Positions 5,633 through 9,520 of a stretch of 9,520 nucleotides of DNA are shown here, in pieces. The position numbers were made by a program, and so were the translations under genes. This DNA is from Gemmatimonadota bacterium (GTDB taxonomy: Bacteria; Gemmatimonadota; Gemmatimonadetes; Gemmatimonadales; GWC2-71-9), in the NCBI GenBank assembly GCA_029862935.1, contig JAOTWK010000110.1, positions 1 through 9,520 on the forward strand, in the 5' to 3' direction. Below the pieces are notes generated by a model. The model was given only the letters and a program-made list of their open reading frames with translations. It was not told the DNA's origin and searched no databases. Position 1 is the first letter of the stretch. Each line of letters opens with the position of its first letter.

Positions 5633-8600
5633 CACCATCATCGCGTGGTCGGTCCGCAATCGCGTGCTGGTGCTGCTGGCCAGCGCGGCCCTAGCGGGGG
5701 CCGGCATCTGGGCGATGGTCAGCACGCCGCTCGACGCCATCCCGGATCTGTCGGACGTGCAGGTCATCGTCCAAACCGACTTCAGCGAACAGGCACCCCA
5801 GATCGTCGAGGATCAAGTCACCTACCCCATAGCCTCCGAAATGCTGAAGGTACCGGGTGCTCGGGTGGTGCGGGGCTATTCGTTCTTCGGATTGAGTCTG
5901 GTCTACGTCATCTTCGAAGACGGGACCGACATTTACTGGGCGCGGTCCCGCGTCCTCGAGTACCTGAACGGGATTCGTCGCACGTTGCCACCAGGGATCG
6001 AGCCGACGCTGGGACCGGACGCAACGGGCGTTGGCTGGGTGTTCCAATACGTCCTCGAGTCCGACAGCCTCGATCTCGCCGAGCTCCGATCGCTCCAGGA
6101 CTGGTACATCCGGTACCAACTCACCTCGGTCCCCGGCGTGTCCGAGGTCGCGAGCGTGGGTGGGTTCGTCCGTCAGTATCAAGTCGAGGTGAATCCGGAG
6201 CGGTTGCGGGCATTCGGCATTCCCGTCACGCGGGTCGCGCAGGCCATTGGAGCACACAATGTGGACATCGGGGCGCGCGTGCTGGAAATGGGCGGACGGG
6301 AATACATGATCCGGGGCCTCGGGTACCTCAAGGACATCACCGACATCGAGAACGTGGCCGTCGGCGCGACACCGAACGGGACCCCCGTGCGAGTGGGCGA
6401 CGTCGCCATGGTCCAGCTTGGTCCCGCGCCACGGCGCGGCGCGGCCGATCTCAATGGTCTCGGGGAGACCGTTGCCGGAATCGTCGTCATGCGGTTCGGC
6501 TCGGATGCGCTAAAGACCATCGAGGCGGTCAAACAGCGCATCCAACGCGTTCAGGAGGGTCTCCCGGCGGACGTGCGGATGCGCACCGCATACGATCGCA
6601 GCGATCTCATCCATCGGGCCATCGACACGCTGCGGGACAAATTGATCGAGGAATCCCTCATCGTTGCCGCCGTGGCCATGCTGTTCTTGCTCCACGTGCG
6701 TTCCGCCTTCGTGGCCATCATCACGCTTCCGTTGGGGATTCTCATTTCGTTCATCGTGATGCGGCTCATCGGCGTCAGCGCGAACATCATGAGCCTCGGT
6801 GGCATTGCCATCGCCATCGGCGCGATGGTCGACGCGGCAATCGTGATGATCGAGAACATGCACAAGCACCTGGAGCGGTCTGACGGGTCGCGCTCACAGT
6901 GGGACATCGTGATAGAGAGCAGCCGGCAGGTTGGTCCGCCACTGTTTTTCTCCCTGCTCATCATCACCTTCAGCTTCCTGCCGGTCTTCACGCTGGAGCA
7001 GCAAGAAGGACGGTTGTTCAAGCCGCTTGCGTTCACGAAGACCTTCGCAATGGCCGGCGCAGCCCTGCTGTCGATCACGCTCGTTCCTGTGCTCATGGGA
7101 TATTTCGTGCGCGGCGGCATTCGGTCGGAAGCGCGCAACCCGATCAACCGTCTGCTCCAGTGGCTCTACCGACCCGTGATCGACGGAGTCATTCGCCGAC
7201 CTTGGATGGTCGTCAGCGCTGCCCTGCTCATCGTTGTCGTCACTGTCGTGCCGTGGCGTCGCTTGGGGAGGGAGTTCATGCCGCCCCTCCAAGAGGGATC
7301 GATCCTGTTCATGCCCACGACCGTACCTGGGGTCTCCATCACTCAGGCCCGCGACATCATGCGATACCAGGACAGCGTGCTCGCCGCCTTTCCGGAGGTC
7401 GAGCTCGTGCTGGGCAAGGTCGGACGAGCCGAAACGGCGACGGACCCGGCACCACTCGACATGGTCGAGACGACTATTACCCTCAAACCGATCGATCAGT
7501 GGCGACGCGGCATGACCTATCCGCGACTGATTCGGGATATGGATCAGGCCGTTCGTCTGCCCGGTGTTACGAATGCGTGGACGATGCCGATCAAGGGACG
7601 CATCGATATGCTCGCAACCGGCATTCGCACGCCAGTAGGTGTCAAGATCTTTGGACCCAACCTCGACACCCTGCAATTGCTCGGCGAACGGGTGGAGCGG
7701 GTCGTCCAGCAGGTGCCAGGGACACGGAGTGCGTTCGCGGAACGCGGAGTGTCCGGCTACTACGTCGACATCGATGTGAACCGCGAAGAAGCTGCCCGAT
7801 ATGGACTCAATGTCGGTGACGTCCACGACGCCATTGGTACGACGATCGGCGGGATGAACGCCGCGCTGACGGTGGAAGGCCGTGAGCGCTACGCGGTCAA
7901 TGTGCGGTACCCGCGCGAGCTGCGGGACCATGTCGATGATCTTGGGCGGGTGCTCATTCCGGTGAGCAACAACGCGCATATCCCACTTGGTCAGCTCGCC
8001 TCAATCGAAGTCCAGCAGGGGCCGATGGCCGTGAAGACCGAGGACGCGTTTCCTGTGACTGCGGTGTTTGTCGATATCGGGGAACGTGATGTGGGTGGCT
8101 ATGTGCACGAAGCCCAGCGCCTCGTCGCCGACGCAGTCACCATGCCGCCTGGCTACACGCTCGTGTGGAGTGGACAGTACGAGTTCATGCAACGCGTGGC
8201 AGAAAAGATGCGCATTGTCCTGCCCGTGACGATCGGGATCATCTTCTTGTTGCTGTACCTCAACTTTCGAGGTATCACGGAGTCACTCATCGTCATGCTG
8301 TCGGTCCCCTTTGCACTCGTCGGCGGGGTGTGGTATCTGTGGCTCGCGGGATACAACACCAGTGTTGCCGTATGGGTTGGCTTCATCGCACTCGCAGGCG
8401 TTGCTGCTGAAACCGGTGTCGTCATGCTGATCTACTTGGATGAGGCGTTCCATCGGCGTCGCTCGGAAGGAGCGATGCGCAGCGGCAGCGACGTTGCAGC
8501 CGCTGTGCGAGAAGGGGCCGTAGATCGATTGCGTCCCAAGATCATGACCGTCCTGGCGATCACCCTCGGCCTCGCACCGATCCTGTGGAGCAGGGGCACC

Positions 8601-8738
8601 GGAGCCGACGTCATGAAACGTATTGCGGCACCGATGGTGGGCGGGATGGTGACTTCGACGGTGCTGACGTTGATCGTTCTACCGGCAGTCTATTTGCTGT
8701 GGCGACGCTGGCAGGTGCGGCACCTGTCGACCGGTTAG
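5625..8738 (+). CDS. cusA: CusA-like heavy-metal RND transporter, Cu(I)/Ag(I) type
   Basis: A complete 1037-residue inner-membrane proton/metal antiporter of the HME-RND family, the usual length. It opens with TM1 and TPLDAIPDLSDVQVIVQT, a family hallmark. GAMVDAAIVMIEN carries the TM4 Asp403; GVAAETGVVMLIYLDEA carries Glu929 and RPKIMTV carries Lys972. These match Asp405, Glu939 and Lys984 of the E. coli CusA proton relay. Three methionines, FMPTT (563), PLDMVE (613) and RIDMLATG (662), have the same 50 and 49 residue spacing as Met573, Met623 and Met672 of CusA, which bind Cu(I)/Ag(I) in the periplasmic cleft. CzcA-type Co/Zn/Cd pumps lack this set as far as I recall. The start ATG overlaps the cusB stop by 8 bases and has GGAG 7 bases upstream. 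The stop overlaps that of the convergent cytochrome gene. Family assignment is near certain; the ion is strongly inferred. Confidence 0.96.
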   Translation: MISTIIAWSVRNRVLVLLASAALAGAGIWAMVSTPLDAIPDLSDVQVIVQTDFSEQAPQIVEDQVTYPIASEMLKVPGARVVRGYSFFGLSLVYVIFEDGTDIYWARSRVLEYLNGIRRTLPPGIEPTLGPDATGVGWVFQYVLESDSLDLAELRSLQDWYIRYQLTSVPGVSEVASVGGFVRQYQVEVNPERLRAFGIPVTRVAQAIGAHNVDIGARVLEMGGREYMIRGLGYLKDITDIENVAVGATPNGTPVRVGDVAMVQLGPAPRRGAADLNGLGETVAGIVVMRFGSDALKTIEAVKQRIQRVQEGLPADVRMRTAYDRSDLIHRAIDTLRDKLIEESLIVAAVAMLFLLHVRSAFVAIITLPLGILISFIVMRLIGVSANIMSLGGIAIAIGAMVDAAIVMIENMHKHLERSDGSRSQWDIVIESSRQVGPPLFFSLLIITFSFLPVFTLEQQEGRLFKPLAFTKTFAMAGAALLSITLVPVLMGYFVRGGIRSEARNPINRLLQWLYRPVIDGVIRRPWMVVSAALLIVVVTVVPWRRLGREFMPPLQEGSILFMPTTVPGVSITQARDIMRYQDSVLAAFPEVELVLGKVGRAETATDPAPLDMVETTITLKPIDQWRRGMTYPRLIRDMDQAVRLPGVTNAWTMPIKGRIDMLATGIRTPVGVKIFGPNLDTLQLLGERVERVVQQVPGTRSAFAERGVSGYYVDIDVNREEAARYGLNVGDVHDAIGTTIGGMNAALTVEGRERYAVNVRYPRELRDHVDDLGRVLIPVSNNAHIPLGQLASIEVQQGPMAVKTEDAFPVTAVFVDIGERDVGGYVHEAQRLVADAVTMPPGYTLVWSGQYEFMQRVAEKMRIVLPVTIGIIFLLLYLNFRGITESLIVMLSVPFALVGGVWYLWLAGYNTSVAVWVGFIALAGVAAETGVVMLIYLDEAFHRRRSEGAMRSGSDVAAAVREGAVDRLRPKIMTVLAITLGLAPILWSRGTGADVMKRIAAPMVGGMVTSTVLTLIVLPAVYLLWRRWQVRHLSTG

Positions 8739-9157
8739 CGCCGCTTCCGCAACGACCACACGTATGCGGCAACGGCCCGTACGTCGGTATCGCTGGCGGG
8801 ATCCCACCCGCGCATTGGCATCACGCCGCCGGTCTTGGACTCTCGGCGCGAGACACCATGCAGGACCCGCTCGAGGATGTCCTCGTACGTGCCGCGTCCA
8901 TGGAACCAAACCTCGTCCGTCAAGTCTGGCCCCGCTTCGGTCCCAATGCCGCCTGCGCCGTGGCACGCATGGCACCTGGCAGAGCCCCTGAAGACTTCGG
9001 CGCCTCGCTCGATCATCGCGGTGGTCACACCCGGTGGCAGCGTATCGCGCACTTCCTGTGCCCCAAGCATGCCCGCGAATCCCGCAACGACAAGCCCTGC
9101 TAGAACCACGCATCGTGCGATCGAGCATCGAATGTGATAGATGGTGTCGGATGTCAT
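8735..9157 (-). CDS. Small exported monoheme cytochrome c
   Basis: A 140-residue protein with an N-terminal export signal (core CVVLAGLVVAGFAGMLG, probable cut near GAQ-E, residue 34). The mature part reads PPGVTTAMIERGAEVFRG, then RCHACHGAGG, where Cys62, Cys65 and His66 form a CXXCH heme c site. GPDLTDEVWFHGRGTYEDI and GGVMPMRGW follow; Met113 is the likely distal heme ligand (Met115 possible). The C-terminal helix is AVAAYVWSLRKRR. This is the class I cytochrome c layout, so it is a periplasmic electron carrier; its redox partner is unknown. The start at ATG 9157 is supported by GGAGG 4 bases upstream, although the frame stays open to 9295 through the repeat array and the VOC gene. The VOC gene ends 46 bases upstream on the same strand, suggesting one transcript. 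The stop TAA overlaps the cusA stop in antisense. Confidence 0.9.
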   Translation of the reverse strand: MTSDTIYHIRCSIARCVVLAGLVVAGFAGMLGAQEVRDTLPPGVTTAMIERGAEVFRGSARCHACHGAGGIGTEAGPDLTDEVWFHGRGTYEDILERVLHGVSRRESKTGGVMPMRGWDPASDTDVRAVAAYVWSLRKRR

Positions 9158-9168
9158 AGGACCTCCAA

Positions 9169-9203
9169 CCCGTATCCCGTATCCCGTATCCCGTCTCCCG
9201 TCT
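9169..9203 (-). repeat. Five tandem heptamers forming a G-quadruplex motif ahead of the cytochrome gene
   Basis: On the minus (coding) strand the array is AGACGGG twice, then ATACGGG three times, 35 bases in all without interruption. It begins directly after the VOC stop codon (9206-9204) and ends 2 bases before the GGAGG of the cytochrome gene. It gives five GGG tracts with uniform 4-base loops (AGAC or ATAC), which fits the usual G3-N1-7 quadruplex pattern in both the coding strand and the mRNA. The two unit types differ at one position and lie in separate blocks, as expected from tandem duplication. Repeat structure is certain; folding and function are not shown. Confidence 0.85.
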
Positions 9204-9520
9204 CTAGTCCCGCGCCCAATGCATCGCAAACGCCGCTCCTTGCGGATCGACACATTGCGCGACCTTGTCGCCACCAGGTACGTCCATGGGACCATTCACA
9301 ACGTGCCCGCCGAGCTCACGCACTTTGGCCACGCTCTGGTCGATGTCGTCCACTTTGACGTAATAGAGCCAGAAGGGCGGACCGGGCATTTCATCGGGTT
9401 TGTTGAACATCCCGCCGCCCATCCCCGCACAATGGAACGGCTGATACACGCCTGCGTCGTCCACATCCATCGGTTCACCCTTTTCCCAGCCGAAGAGCGC
9501 ATGGTAGTAGGCAAACGCTC
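9204..9520 (-). CDS. VOC-family (glyoxalase/bleomycin-resistance fold) protein, 5' end outside window
   Basis: The frame runs off the right edge, so the start is not visible; an in-frame ATG at 9470 is inside the domain, because the codons before it read AFAYYHALFGWEKGEP, the typical first helix of a VOC module. The rest follows the VOC pattern: MGGGMFNKP, then PPFWLYYVKVDDIDQSV, VRELGGHVVNGPMDVPGG, and the C-terminal AQCVDPQGAAFAMHW. The wording is close to the COG3324-like group, whose members often carry two such modules in tandem; the visible part would be the last or only one. The family includes metal-dependent lyases, dioxygenases and binding proteins, so the reaction cannot be named. 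It is the upstream neighbour of the cytochrome gene on the same strand, separated only by the heptamer array. Confidence 0.88.
   Translation of the reverse strand, partial: AFAYYHALFGWEKGEPMDVDDAGVYQPFHCAGMGGGMFNKPDEMPGPPFWLYYVKVDDIDQSVAKVRELGGHVVNGPMDVPGGDKVAQCVDPQGAAFAMHWARD

Noticed and set aside
4961..5767. 268-codon antisense open frame across the cusB/cusA junction
   Set aside because: A shadow of two clearly coding genes with conserved family motifs; composition is Arg/His/Asp-rich without structure.
6899..7819. 306-codon open frame on the same strand inside cusA
   Set aside because: Out-of-frame reading of cusA; very Arg/His/Pro-rich, no family resemblance.
6894..7979. 361-codon open frame antisense to the pump gene
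   Set aside because: It mirrors the codon bias of cusA in GC-rich DNA, has no recognisable domain and no ribosome binding site; the cusA frame is certain here.
9158..9295. Longer cytochrome start at the in-frame ATG 9295
   Set aside because: It would read through the heptamer array and overlap the VOC gene; ATG 9157 has a GGAGG and a signal peptide directly after it.

Overview
The window is GC-rich, compactly coded bacterial DNA. The proteins resemble those of Gemmatimonadota: exported proteins whose mature ends begin Gln-Asp/Glu-Thr-Leu-like, a stand-alone Memo protein, and heptamer repeats between genes. This taxonomic guess is inference only; there is no rRNA or marker gene to settle it. 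No phage, insertion sequence, CRISPR array, tRNA or rRNA is visible.

Layout. (1) 2-1009 (+): the C-terminal part of a probable GH84-type glycosidase with a CBM9-like domain, running in from the left edge. (2) 1033-2421 (-): a two-CBS-domain protein followed by a Memo-family protein (AmmeMemoRadiSam protein B), convergent with the glycosidase. (3) 2422-2647: a divergent intergenic region with two overlapping palindromes and a good sigma70-type promoter facing right. (4) 2648-8738 (+): the core of the window, an apparent operon of a small secreted Cys/His protein, a TolC-family outer-membrane factor, a CusB-like lipoprotein adaptor and a CusA-like RND pump. The last three overlap by 4 and 8 bases. 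The pump keeps the three Cu(I)/Ag(I)-binding methionines of E. coli CusA at exactly the same spacing, and the adaptor has Met/His-rich ends, so monovalent copper or silver export is the best reading. (5) 8735-9520 (-): a VOC/glyoxalase-fold protein entering from the right edge, then a monoheme cytochrome c whose stop codon overlaps that of the pump.

The efflux genes would form one cell-envelope-spanning complex: the pump takes metal from periplasm or cytoplasm, the adaptor joins it to the outer-membrane channel, and the small secreted protein may bind or sense metal in the periplasm. No dedicated metal regulator, P-type ATPase or chaperone is in the window.

Most of the region is ordinary. 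The two items most worth following up are the five-unit heptamer array that fills the gap between the VOC stop codon and the cytochrome ribosome binding site, which reads as a regular G-quadruplex motif in the mRNA sense, and the small cysteine protein with its near-leaderless promoter at the head of the efflux operon.
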